This document shows, one piece after another, positions 37,001-52,000 of a stretch of DNA of 64,000 nt (position 1 is its first letter; every line of letters begins with the position of its first letter). Source of the DNA: Procambarus clarkii (taxonomy: Eukaryota; Arthropoda; Malacostraca; Decapoda; Cambaridae); the NCBI RefSeq assembly GCF_040958095.1, contig NC_091152.1, forward strand, positions 17,950,796 through 18,014,795. The letters run 5' to 3'. A program made the translations under genes and the position numbers. Under the pieces are notes generated by a model that was given only the letters and a program-made list of their open reading frames with translations, was not told the origin of the DNA and did no database searches.

Positions 37001-40000
37001 TACACAGTGTCACACTGTACACAGTGTGACACTGTACACGTGAGACACTAACCTCTGGAGGTGGTGCCCCAGCCGGCCGCCCAGGCAGACTTCCCAATAA
37101 ACTGCTGCTCGCTGAAGCCCAGGTCCTTCTGGGGGTTGAGAGGCAGGCAGATGGGCACCACGTGTACTGTAATACATCATAAAATTAGTACACCAGAGCT
37201 TTATTGACGTGTAGGGGAACACACGTGGAGGGGAGCCCACGTGGGAAGTGACAGGTGGCTGTTACAGTTTAGCTGTTGATAAATGATGTAGTCTTGTATT
37301 GGATACTTGCGTGCAATCTAAGTTTTGAGACAGTGTTCAGTTTTCTACCTGGGAGGCTAGGTTACCCCCCAAGGGTCAAGGGATTAGTGAGGGGGAGGTT
37401 AGACAAGATGGCCACGTCTCCCTTGATGTTAATTCAGATTGGAAGTTAAACTGAATGGAAGCAAAGCATGTATGGGATGAAATATCTAGAGCATCTAGGT
37501 CTAACAGTATTTATGTCATGGGTGACTTTATTTTATTGGAATAATCTGGCTTAACAAAACAGGGAATAATGAAGCAGAAAATTTTCTAGAATTAATTGAC
37601 GATTGTTTTCTTACTCAACACATTAAGGAACCAACGCGGGAAAATAATATTTTAAACTTAGTATTAACTAACAGGGAAACACAAATTAATGACATCGAAA
37701 TAGGGAGTGACCCAGGGAACAGTGATCACAAAGAAATCAGATTTTGTATAGAATGGAATAGATCTGCAGGGAAAAATTCTGTTCAAGTGCCAGATTTTCG
37801 AAAAGCTGATTTTAATAGCCTAAGAATTTTTTGGGGTCAAATAGATTGGAAAGTCTTGGGCAGAGGGGGGCTGGTCTTGGAGCGAGACGTGAACCCAGCG
37901 ATAGGTGACGTAAATAGGGATTTCGATGTGGATTCAAAATATAACTTATTTAAAAATATTCTAAGTAAAGCACAGGAACGTAGTATACCATACAAATTGA
38001 ATAAATAGAATACTAATGACTCGAAATGGATAACAAAGGATCTGAAGAACTTTATAGGGAGAAAGAGAGCTTAGTACAAAAGAATTAAGAATGGGAAAGT
38101 CAGTTTAGAACAGGAATTTGTAAGGAGTGCAAAAGAAACTATGAAGTTCATATAGCAGGGCAAGCAAAGACAAATCCTAAAGGGTTCTTTCAGTTATATC
38201 GAACAAAGGTTAGGGAAAGGATAGGTCCATTAAAAACTGAGACAGGTCAAATAACGGATAATGACGAGGAGATAAGTAGTATTTTTAATAAATATTTTAT
38301 CTGTATTTACTAAAGAGGAACTTAACACTATGCCTTCAGCCGAACAAGTCTATGTGGGTGGGGACGAGGACAGGTTGACTAGTTTAGCAGTTACCAGGGA
38401 GGATGTTATTATAAAAATAGTGAAACTCAAACCAAACAAATCCCCAGGGCCGGATGAAGTGTTTGCTAGGGTGCTTAAAGAATGCAAAGAGGAGCTTTGT
38501 GAACCATTGTCTACCATATTTAATAAATTATTAGAGTCAGGCAGAGTGCCAGAGTCATGGAAGGTTGCTAATGTGGATCCAATTTTCAAGAAAGGAGATA
38601 GATCACTTACGTTAAACTATTGGCTAATTAGCTTAACGTCTATTGTGGGAAGGTTAATTGACTCGACAATTGCAAATACTATTCGTCTTCATCTTGAAAA
38701 ACAAATTAATAAATGATTCACAACATGGGTTTACAAATGGCCGTTCATGTTTAACAAATTTGCTATAATTTTATTCCAGCATAATTGAGGCAGTTGATAG
38801 TGGTAAGGTTTGTGATGTTATGTACCTTAACGTTATCAAAGCTTTTGATGCAGTGCCACATGAAAGACTGATTAAAAAAAACTCATGGTATTGGGGGAGC
38901 CATGTTAAGTTGGATTAGGGCATGGCTATACCAAAGGAAACAGAGAGTTAGTATAAATGTGGTTAAGTCAGAGTGGGAAAATGTTGTAAGTGGGGTGCCT
39001 CAAGGCTCTGTCCTGGGACCTCTGTTATTCATAACATATATAAATGATTTAGATTCAGGTTTCAGCAGCAATATTTGCAAATTTGCCGATAATTCATAAT
39101 CGGGAGGGAAGTAAACACGGAAAAATACTCTCTATCACTTCAAGACGATATAAATAGGGCTTTGAAATGGTCAAAGGATTGGCAGATGCAGTTTAATGCT
39201 GATAAATGTAAAGTTCTGAGGCTAGGTAATGATGATAGAGTTACAAGATACGAGCTAGATGGTGTTGAGATTGCGAAGTCGGATTGCGAAAGGGATCTGG
39301 GTTATGATTAGTAAGAATTTAAAACCAAAAATTTAACACGTAAATGTTCGTAATAAGGCAAATAGGACACTGGGATTTATTAATCGAAGCGTTACTAATA
39401 AGATACCTGGTGATGTTCTTTAGCTATGTTTTGCTCTGGTTAGGCCCCATTTAGATTATGCAGTTCAGTTTTGGTCGCCGTATTATAGAATAGATATAAA
39501 TTCACTAGACGTGTCCAGCATAGTATGGCAAAATTAATCCCTCAAATTAGAAACCTGTCATATGAAGAAAGATTAACAAAGCTTAAATTATATTCTCTGG
39601 AAAGGCGAACTACCTGCCAGTGTTGTGTGAACCACCACCACCACCTGCCAGTGTTGTGTGAACCACCACCACCACCACCTGCCAGTGTTGTGTGAACCAC
39701 CACCACCACCACCTGCCAGTGTTGTGTGAACCACCACCACCACCACCTGCCAGTGTTGTGTGAACCACCATCACTACCTGCCAGTGTTGTGTGAACCGCC
39801 ACCACCACCACTACCTGCCAGTGTTGTGTGAACCACCACCACCACCACCTGCCAGTGTTGTGTGAACCACCACCACCACCACCTGCCAGTGTTGTGTGAA
39901 CCACCACCACCACCACTACCTGCCAGTGTTGTGTGAACCACCACCACCACCACTACCTGCCAGTGTTGTGTGAACCACCACCACCACCACTACCTGCCAG

Positions 40001-43000
40001 TGTTGTGTGAACCACCACCACCACCTGCCAGTGTTGTGTGAACCACCACCACCACCACCTGCCAGTGTTGTGTGAACCACCACCACCACCACTACCTGCC
40101 AGTGTAGCGTGAACCACCACCACCACCACCTGCCAGTGTAGTGTGAACCACCACCACCACCACCACCTGCCAGTGTAGCGTGAACCACCACCACCACCAC
40201 TACCTGCCAGTGTTGTGTGAACCACCACCACCACCACCACCACCTGCCAGTGTTGTGTGAACCACCACCACCACCACCACCTGCCAGTGTTGTGTGAACC
40301 ACCACCACCACCACATGCCAGTGTTGTGTGAACCACCACCACCTGCCAGTGTTGTGTGAACCACCACCACTACCACTACCTGCCAGTGTTGTGTGAACCA
40401 CCACCACCACCACTACCTGCCAGTGTTGTGTGAACCACCACCACCACCACCACTACCTGCCAGTGTTGTGTGAACCACCACCACTACCTGCCAGTGTTGT
40501 GTGAACCACCACCACCACCTGCCAGTGTAGTGTGAACCACCACCACCACCACCTGCCAGTGTTGTGTGAACCACCACCACCACCTGCCAGTGTTGTGTGA
40601 ACCACCACCACCACCTGCCAGTGTTGTGTGAACCACCACCACCACCTGCCAGTGTTGTGTGCACCACCACCACCACCACCTGCCAGTGTTGTGTGAACCA
40701 CCACCACCACCACCTGCCAGTGTTGTGTGAACCACCACCACCACCACTACCTGCCAGTGTTGTGTGAACCACCACCACCACCTGCCAGTGTAGTGTGAAC
40801 CACCACCACCACCACTACCTGCCAGTATTGTGTGAACCACCACCACCACCTGCCAGTGTTGTGTGAACCACCACCACCACCTGCCAGTGTTGTGTGAACC
40901 ACCACCACCACCACCTGCCAGTGTAGTGTGAACCACCACCACCACCACCACTACCTGCCAGTGTTGTGTGAACCACCACCACCTGCCAGTGTTGTGTGAA
41001 CCACCACCACCACCTGCCAGTGTTGTGTGAACCACCACCACCACCTGCCAGTGTTGTGTGAACCACCACCACCACCTGCCAGTGTAGTGTGAACCACCAC
41101 CACCACCACCTGCCAGTGTAGTGTGAACCACCACCACCACCACTACCTGCCAGTGTTGTGTGAACCACCCCCACCACCACTACCTGCCAGTGTTGTGTGA
41201 ACCACCACCACCACCTGCCAGTGTTGTGTGAACCACCACCACTACCTGCCAGTGTAGTGTGAACCACCCCCACTACCTGCCAGTGTAGTGTGAACCACCA
41301 CCACCACCTGCCAGTGTTGTGTGAACCACCACCACCACCTGCCAGTGTCGTGTGAACCACCCCCACCACCTGCCAGTGTAGTGTGAACCACCACCACTAC
41401 CTGCCAGTGTTGTGTGAACCACCACCACCACCACCACTACCTGCCAGTGTTGTGTGAACCACCACCACCACCACCTGCCAGTGTAGTGTGAACCACCACC
41501 ACCACCACCACCTGCCAGTGTTGCGTGAACCACCACCACCTGCCAGTGTAGTGTGAACCACCACCACCTGCCAGTGTTGTGTGAACCACCACCACCACCA
41601 CCACCTGCCAGTGTAGTGTGAACCACCCCCACCACCTGCCAGTGTAGTGTGAACCACCCCCACCACCACTACCTGCCAGTGTTGTGTGAACCACCACCAC
41701 TACCTGCCAGTGTTGTGTGAACCACCACCACCACCACCACCACCACCTGCCAGTGTAGTGTGAACCACCACCACTACCTGCCAGTGTTGTGTGAACCACC
41801 ACCACCTGCCAGTGTTGTGTGAACCACCACCACCTGCCAGTGTAGTGTGAACCACCACCACCACCTGCCAGTGTTGTATGAACCACCACCACCACTACCT
41901 GCCAGTGTAGTGTGAACCACCACCACCACCTGCCAGTGTAGTGTGAACCACCACCACCACCACCACCTGCCAGTGTAGTGTGAACCACCACCACTACCTG
42001 CCAGTGTTGTGTGAACCACCATCACCTGCCAGTGTAGTGTGAACCACCACCACCACCTGCCAGTGTTGTATGAACCACCACCACTTCCCAGTGTAGTGTG
42101 AACCACCACCTGCCAGTGTTGTGTGAACCACCACCACCACCACCACCACCTGCCAGTTTTGTGTGAACCACCACCACCACCTGCCAGTGTAGTGTGAACC
42201 ACCACCACCACCACTACCTGCCAGTGTTGTGTGAACCACCACCACCACCAGCACCACCACCTGCCAGTGTTGTGTGAACCACCACCACCACCTGCCAGTG
42301 TAGTGTGAACCACCACCACCACCACCTGCCAGTGTTGTGTGAACCACCACCACTACCTGCCAGTGTAGTGTGAACCACCACCACCACCTGCCAGTGTTGT
42401 GTGAACCACCACCACCACCACCTGCCAGTGTTGTGTGAACCACCACCACCACCTGCCAGTGTAGTGTGAACCACCACCACCACCTGCCAGTGTTGTGTGA
42501 ACCACCACCACCACCTGCCAGTGTTGTGTGAACCACCACCACCTGCCAGTGTTGTGTGAACCACCACCACCACCTGCCAGTGTAGTGTGAACCACCACCA
42601 CCACCACCACCACCTGCCAGTGTAGTGTGAACCACCACCACCACCACCTGCCAGTGTTGTGTGAACCACCACTACCACCACCACCTGCCAGTGTAGTGTG
42701 AACCACTACCACCACCTGCCAGTGTTGTGTGAACCACCACCACCTGCCAGTGTAGTGTGAACCACCACCACCACCTGCCAGTGTTGTATGAACCACCACC
42801 ACCTGCCAGTGTAGTGTGAACCACCACCACCACCTGCCAGTGTTGTGTGAACCACCACCACTACCACCACCTGCCAGTGTTGTGTGAACCACCACCACTA
42901 CCTGCCAGTGTTGTGTGAACCACCACCACCACCACCACCTGCCAGTGTTGTGTGAACCACCACCACTACCTGCCAGTGTTGTGTGAACCACCACCACCAC

Positions 43001-46000
43001 CACCACCTGCCAGTGTTGTGTGAACCACCACCACCACCTGCCAGTGTTGTGTGAACCACCACCACCACCTGCCAGTGTAGTGTGAACCACCACCACCACC
43101 ACCACCTGCCAGTGTTGTGTGAACCACCACCACTACCTGCCAGTGTAGTGTGAACCACCACCACCACCTGCCAGTGTTGTGTGAACCACCACCACCACCA
43201 CCTGCCAGTGTTGTGTGAACCACCACCACCACCTGCCAGTGTAGTGTGAACCACCACCACCACCTGCCAGTGTTGTGTGAACCACCACCACCACCTGCCA
43301 GTGTTGTGTGAACCACCACCACCTGCCAGTGTTGTGTGAACCACCACCACCACCTGCCAGTGTAGTGTGAACCACCACCACCACCACCACCACCTGCCAG
43401 TGTAGTGTGAACCACCACCACCACCACCACCACCTGCCAGTGTTGTGTGAACCACCACCACCACCACCACCTGCCAGTGTAGTGTGAACCACTACCACCA
43501 CCTGCCAGTGTTGTGTGAACCACCACCACCTGCCAGTGTAGTGTGAACCACCACCACCACCTGCCAGTGTTGTATGAACCACCACCACCTGCCAGTGTAG
43601 TGTGAACCACCACCACCACCACCACCTGCCAGTGTTGTGTGAACCACCACCACTACCACCACCTGCCAGTGTTGTGCGAACCACCACCACTACCTGCCAG
43701 TGTTGTGTGAACCACCACCACCACCACCACCTGCCAGTGTTGTGTGAACCACCACCACTACCTGCCAGTGTTGTGTGAACCACCACCACCACCACCACCT
43801 GCCAGTGTTGTGTGAACCACCACCACCACCTGCCAGTGTTGTGTGAACCACCACCACCACCTGCCAGTGTTGTGTGAACCACCACCACCACCTGCCAGTG
43901 TAGTGTGAACCACCACCACCACCACTACCTGCCAGTGTTGTGTGAACCACCACCACCACCTGCCAGTGTAGTGTGAACCACCACCACCACCACCTGCCAG
44001 TGTTGTGTGAACCACCACCACCACCTGCCAGTGTAGTGTGAACCACCACCACCACCACCTGCCAGTGTAGTGTGAACCACCACCACCACCACTACCTGCC
44101 AGTGTAGTGTGAACCACCACCACTACCTGCCAGTGTTGTATGAACCACCACCACCACCACCACCTGCCAGTGTTGTGTGAACCACCCCCACCACCACCAC
44201 CTGCCAGTGTAGTGTGAACCACCACCACCACCACCACCTGCCAGTGTAGTGTGAACCACCACCACCACCACCACCACCACCACCACCTGCCAGTGTTGTG
44301 TGAACCACCACCACCACCTGCCAGTGTTGTGTGAACCACCACCACCACCACCACCACCACCACCTGCCAGTGTTGTGTGAACCACCCCCACCACCACCAC
44401 CTGCCAGTGTAGTGTGAACCACCACCACCACCTGACAGTTTAGTGTGAACCACCACCACCACCTGACAGTTTAGTGTGAACCACCACCACCACCACCACC
44501 ACCTGCCAGTGTTGTGTGAACCACCACCACCACCTGCCAGTGTAGTGTGAACCACCACCACCACCACCTGCCAGTGTAGTGTGAACCACCACCACCACCA
44601 CTACCTGCCAGTGTAGTGTGAACCACCACCACCTGCCAGTGTAGTGTGAACCACCACCACCACCACCTGCCAGTGTAGTGTGAACCACCACCACCACCAC
44701 TACCTGCCAGTGTTGTGTGAACCACCACCACCACCACCTGCCAGTGTTGTGTGAACCACCACCACCACCACCTGCCAGTGTTGTGTGAACCACCACCACC
44801 ACCACCTGCCAGTGTAGTGTGAACCACCACCACCACCACCACCTGCCAGTGTAGTGTGAACCACCACCACCACCACCACCTGCCAGTGTAGTGTGAACCA
44901 CCACCACCACCTGCCAGTGTAGTGTGAACCACCACCACCACCACCTGCCAGTGTTGTGTGAACCACCACCACCTGCCAGTGTAGTGTGAACCACCACCAC
45001 CACCACCTGCCAGTGTAGTGTGAACCACCACCACCACCACCTGCCAGTGTTGTGTGAACCACCACCACCACCACCTGCCAGTGTAGTGTGAACCACCACC
45101 ACCACCACCACCTGCCAGTGTAGTGTGAACCACCACCACCACCACCACCTGCCAGTGTAGTGTGAACCACCACCACCACCACCTGCCAGTGTAGTGTGAA
45201 CCACCACCACCACCACCTGCCAGTGTAGTGTGAACCACCACCACCACCACCTGCCAGTGTAGTGTGAACCACCACCACCACCACCTGCCAGTGTAGTGTG
45301 AACCACCACCACCACCACCTGCCAGTGTAGTGTGAACCACCACCACCACCACCACCACCTGCCAGTGTAGTGTGAACCACCACCACCACCACCTGCCAGT
45401 GTAGTGTGAACCACCACCACCACCTGCCAGTGTTGTGTGAACCACCACCACCACCTGCCAGTGTAGTGTGAACCACCACCACCACCACCACCACCTGCCA
45501 GTGTAGTGTGAACCACCACCACCACCTGCCAGTGTAGTGTGAACCACCACCACCACCACCTGCCAGTGTTGTGTGAACCACCACCACCACCACCACCTGC
45601 CAGTGTAGTGTGAACCACCACCACCACCTGCCAGTGTAGTGTGAACCACCACCACCACCTGCCAGTGTAGTGTGAACCACCACCACCACCACCACCTGCC
45701 AGTGTAGTGTGAACCACCACCACCACCACCACCACCTGCCAGTGTTGTGTGAACCACCACCACCACCACCACCTCTCAGTGTTGTGTGAACCACCACCAC
45801 CACCTGCCAGTGTTGTGTGAACCACCACCACCACCACCTGCCAGTGTAGTGTGAACCACCACCACCACCACCTGCCAGTGTAGTGTGAACCACCACCACC
45901 ACCACCACCACCTGCCAGTGTAGTGGTGAACCCACCCACCACCACCACCTGCCAGTGTTTGTGTGAACCACCACCACCACCACCACCTGCCAGTGTAGTG

Positions 46001-49000
46001 TGAACCACCACCACCACCACCTGCCAGTGTTGTGTGAACCACCACCACCACCACCTGCCAGTGTAGTGTGAACCACCACCACCACCTGCCAGTGTAGTGT
46101 GAACCACCACCACCACCACCCTGCCAGTGTTGTGTGAACCGCCACCACCACCACCTGCCAGTGTTGTGTGAACCGCCACCACCACCACCTGCCAGTGTAG
46201 TGTGAACCACCACCACCACCACCACCACCACCTGCCAGTGTAGTGTGAACCACCACCACCACCACCACCACCTGCCAGTGTAGTGTGAACCACCACCACC
46301 ACCACCACCACCTGCCAGTGTAGTGTGAACCACCACCACCACCACCTGCCAGTGTAGTGTGAACCACCACCACCACCACCACCTGCCAGTGTAGTGTGAA
46401 CCACCACCACCACCACCTGCCAGTGTAGTGTGAACCACCACCACCACCACCACCTGCCAGTGTAGTGTGAACCACCACCACCACCACCACCTGCCAGTGT
46501 AGTGTGAACCACCACCACCACCACCACCTGCCAGTGTAGTGTGAACCACCACCACCACCACCACCACCTGCCAGTGTAGTGTGAACCACCACCACCACCA
46601 CTACCTGCCAGTGTAGTGTGAACCACTACCACCACCACTACCTGCCAGTGTTGTGTGAACCACCACCACCACCACCTGCCAGTGTTGTGTGAACCACCAC
46701 CACCACCACCTGCCAGTGTAGTGTGAACCACCACCACCACCACCACCTGCCAGTGTAGTGTGAACCACCACCACCACCACCACCTGCCAGTGTAGTGTGA
46801 ACCACCACCACCACCACCACCTGCCAGTGTAGTGTGAACCACCACCACCACCACCACCTGCCAGTGTAGTGTGAACCACCACCACCACCACCACCTGCCA
46901 GTGTAGTGTGAACCACCACCACCACCACCACCACCTGCCAGTGTAGTGTGAACCACCACCACCACCACCTGCCAGTGTAGTGTGAACCACCACCACCACC
47001 TGCCAGTGTAGTGTGAACCACCACCACCACCACCTGCCAGTGTAGTGTGAACCACCACCACCACCACCACCTGCCAGTGTAGTGTGAACCACCACCACCT
47101 GCCAGTGTAGTGTGAACCACCACCACCACCACCTGCCAGTGTAGTGTGAACCACCACCACCACCACCACCTGCCAGTGTAGTGTGAACCACCACCACCAC
47201 CACCACCACCTGCCAGTGTAGTGTGAACCACCACCACCACCTGCCAGTGTAGTGTGAACCACCACCACCACCACTACCTGCCAGTGTTGTGTGAACCACC
47301 ACCACCACCACCTGCCAGTGTTGTGTGAACCACCACCACCACCACCTGCCAGTGTTGTGTGAACCACCACCACCACCACCTGCCAGTGTAGTGTGAACCA
47401 CCACCACCACCACCACCTGCCAGTGTAGTGTGAACCACCACCACCACCACCACCTGCCAGTGTAGTGTGAACCACCACCACCTGCCAGTGTAGTGTGAAC
47501 CACCACCACCACCTGCCAGTGTTGTGTGAACCACCACCACCACCACCTGCCAGTGTAGTGTGAACCACCACCACCACCACCTGCCAGTGTAGTGTGAACC
47601 ACCACCACCACCACCTGCCAGTGTTGTGTGAACCACCACCACCACCACCTGCCAGTGTAGTGTGAACCACCACCACCACCACCACCTGCCAGTGTAGTGT
47701 GAACCACCACCACCACCACCACCTGCCAGTGTAGTGTGAACCACCACCACCACCACCTGCCAGTGTAGTGTGAACCACCACCACCACCACCACCACCACC
47801 TGCCAGTGTAGTGTGAACCACCACCACCACCACCTGCCAGTGTAGTGTGAACCACCACCACCACCACCACCACCTGCCAGTGTAGTGTGAACCACCACCA
47901 CCACCACCTGCCAGTGTAGTGTGAACCACCACCACCACCTGCCAGTGTAGTGTGAACCACCACCACCACCACCACCACCTGCCAGTGTAGTGTGAACCAC
48001 CACCACCACCTGCCAGTGTAGTGTGAACCACCACCACCTGCCAGTGTTGTGTGAACCACCACCACCACCACCACCTGCCAGTGTAGTGTGAACCACCACC
48101 ACCACCTGCCAGTGTAGTGTGAACCACCACCACCACCACCACCTGCCAGTGTAGTGTGAACCACCACCACCACCACCACCACCTGCCAGTGTTGTGTGAA
48201 CCACCACCACCACCACCACCTGCCAGTGTTGTGTGAACCACCACCACCACCACCACCTGCCAGTGTTGTGTGAACCACCACCACCTGCCAGTGTAGTGTG
48301 AACCACCACCACCACCACCTGCCAGTGTAGTGTGAACCACCACCACCACCACCACCACCACCTGCCAGTGTAGTGTGAACCACCACCACCACCACCTGCC
48401 AGTGTTGTGTGAACCACCACCACCACCACCACCTGCCAGTGTAGTGTGAACCACCACCACCACCACCTGCCAGTGTTGTGTGAACCACCACCACCACCAC
48501 CTGCCAGTGTAGTGTGAACCACCACCACCACCTGCCAGTGTAGTGTGAACCACCACCACCACCACCTGCCAGTGTTGTGTGAACCGCCACCACCACCACC
48601 TGCCAGTGTTGTGTGAACCGCCACCACCACCACCTGCCAGTGTAGTGTGAACCACCACCACCACCACCACCACCACCTGCCAGTGTAGTGTGAACCACCA
48701 CCACCACCACCTGCCAGTGTAGTGTGAACCACCACCACCACCACCTGCCAGTGTAGTGTGAACCACCACCACCACTACCACCTGCCAGTGTAGTGTGAAC
48801 CACCACCACCACCACCTGCCAGTGTAGTGTGAACCACCACCACCACCACCACCTGCCAGTGTAGTGTGAACCACCACCACCACCACCACCTGCCAGTGTA
48901 GTGTGAACCACCACCACCACCACCACCTGCCAGTGTAGTGTGAACCACCACCACCACCACCACCACCTGCCAGTGTAGAGTGAACCACCACCACCACCTG

Positions 49001-52000
49001 CCAGTGTTGTGTGAACCACCACCACCTGCCAGTGTAGTGTGAACCACCACCACCACCTGCCAGTGTTGTGTGAACCACCACCACCACCACCACCTGCCAG
49101 TGTAGTGTGAACCACCACCACCACCACCACCTGCCAGTGTAGTGTGAACCACCTGGCACAAACTGTACACACACACAAGGGGTGAACCAGTCCGAGACAC
49201 TAACGCGGGTTCATGGTGGCAGGATGGGCCAGCCTCAGGAGGGCGATGTCGTTACACTCGGGGCACGGCTTCCCGTACTCTGGATGGTTGATCACTTGGG
49301 CCACAGGAATGTCTTGGGGCAGAGGAGCACAGATCCCTTTCTCACAGTCCCGGTCCTGGTTCAAGGTGTGCTCCCCGATCCTCACGCTCTCCCTGCGGAG
49401 GAAACAAAGTACAAATGTTGACCAGACCACACACTAGAAATGGAAGGGACGACGACGTTTCGGTCCGTCCTGGACCATTCTCACAATCGACTTGAGAATG
49501 GTCCAGGACGGACCGAAACGTCGTCGTCCCTTCCATTTCTAGTGTGTGGTCTGGTCAACATACTTCAGCCACGTTATTGTGAAAGTACAAATATAACATA
49601 TGCAGGGTACGTTCTTTGTCTCTGTTGCAAGATTTACCAGTGCCAGTAATTCATTTCATACATTTTATAATCAAATTGAAGGGTGAAGTGTATTGGCCAT
49701 GGAGGTAGAATCGAGGTAGAGAGACGGGTACTTACAGGGTGAGCAGGTTGGACTTGAAACAGTGGGCGGCCGTGAGGACGTAGCGGTCAGAGATGAGCAC
49801 CCCGCCACAGAACCACGTCAACTGTCCTTTAACTGTTGGTATATAATGACTTGTACCAGACACCGAGACATATAGAGATGTATGTTCGTTATGACAAGAT
49901 TATTATGACGAAAGAGAGAGAGGTACATAATAGGCACTCTCACACACACACTATAACCACTCTCACACACACTACAGCCACTCACACACACACACACTAT
50001 AACCACTCTCACACACACACTACAGCCACTCACACACACACTACAGCCACTCTCACACACACACTATAACCACTCTCACACACACTACAGCCACTCACAC
50101 ACACACACACTATAACCACTCTCACACACACACTACAGCCACTCACACACACACTACAGCCACTCTCACACACACACACTACAGCCACTCTCACACACAC
50201 ACACTATAACCACTCTCACACACACACACTACAGCCACTCACACACACACACTACAGCCACTCTCACACACACTACAGCCACTCACACACACACACACTA
50301 CAGCCACTCACACACACACACACTACAGCCACTCACACACACACACTACAGCCACTCACACACACACTACAGCCACTCTCACACACACACACTATAACCA
50401 CTCTCACACACACACTACAGCCACTCACACACACACACACACTACAGCCACTCACACACACACACTACAGCCACTCACACACACACAAACACTACAGCCA
50501 CTCTCTCACACACACACTACAGCCACTCACACACACACACACTACAGCCACTCTCACAAACACACACTACAGCCACTCTCACACACACTACAGCCACTCA
50601 CACACACACTACAGCCACTCTCACACACACTACAGCCACTCACACACACACTACAGCCACTCTCACACACACTATACAGTGTGTACAGGAAAACAACAGT
50701 GAAAGAACAGGTATTGAAACTTAGAACAGGCGAGGACAGGTATACAGAGAATGACAGAGAGGTGTGTGAGGAACTCAACAAGAGGTTCCAGGAGGTCTTC
50801 ACAATAGAACAGGGTGAGGTCACTGTGCTAGGAGAAAGGGAGGTAAACCAGGCGGCCTTGGAGGAGTTCGAAATTACGAGAGAGGAGGTCAAGAGACACC
50901 TGCTGGATCTGGATGTTAGAAAGGCTGTTGGTCCAGATGGGATCTCACCATGGGTACTGAAAGAGTGTGCAGAGGCACTTTGCCTGCCACTCTCCATAGT
51001 GTATAGTAAGTCACTAGAGACGGGAGACCTACCAGAAATATGGAAGACGGCGAATGTGGTCCCAATATACAAAAAGGGCGACAGACAAGAGGCACTGAAC
51101 TACAGGCCAGTGTCCTTGACTTGTATACCATGCAAGGTGATGGAGAAGATCGTGAGAAAAAACCTGGTAACACATCTGGAGAGAAGGGACTTCGTGACAA
51201 ATCGCCAACATGGGTTCAGGGAGGGTAAATCTTGCCTTACAGGCTTGATAGAATTCTACGATCAGGTGACACAGATTAAGCAAGAAAGAGAGGGCTGGGC
51301 GGACTGCATTTTCTTGGATTGTCGGAAAGCCTTTGACACAGTACCGCATAAGAGGCTGGTACATAAGCTGGAGAGACAGGCAGGTGTAGCTGGTAAGGTG
51401 CTCCAGTGGATAAGGGAGTATCTAAGCAATAGGAAGCAGAGAGTTACGGTGAGGGGTGAGACCTCCGATTGGCGTGAAGTCACCAGTGGAGTCCCACAGG
51501 GCTCTGTACTCGGTCCTATCTTGTTTCTGATATATGTAAATGATCTCCCGGAGGGTATCGATTCATTTCTCTCAATGTTTGCGGACGATGCTAAAATTAT
51601 GAGAAGGATTAAAACAGAAGAGGACTGTTTGAGGCTTCAAGAAGACCTAGACAAGCTGAAGGAATGGTCGAACAAATGGTTGTTAGAGTTTAACCCAACC
51701 AAATGTAATGTAATGAAGATAGGTGTAGGGAGCAGGAGGCCAGATACAAGGTATCATCTGGGAGAGGAAATTCTTCAGGAGTCAGAGAAGGAAAAAGACT
51801 TGGGGGTTGATATCACGCCAGACCTGTCTCCTGCAGCACATATCAAGCGGATAACATCAGCGGCATATGCCAGGCTGGCCAACATACGAACGGCATTCAG
51901 AAACTTGTGTAAAGAATCATTCAGAACTTTGTATACCACATATGTCAGGCCAATCCTGGAGTATGCAGCCCCAGCATGGAGTCCATATCTAGTCAAGGAT

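Noticed and set aside
44440..48744. Open frame of 1434 codons with Gly/Trp/Val runs
   Set aside because: Stop-free tandem repeat read in rotating frames; all frames of that strand are open. Composition, not coding.
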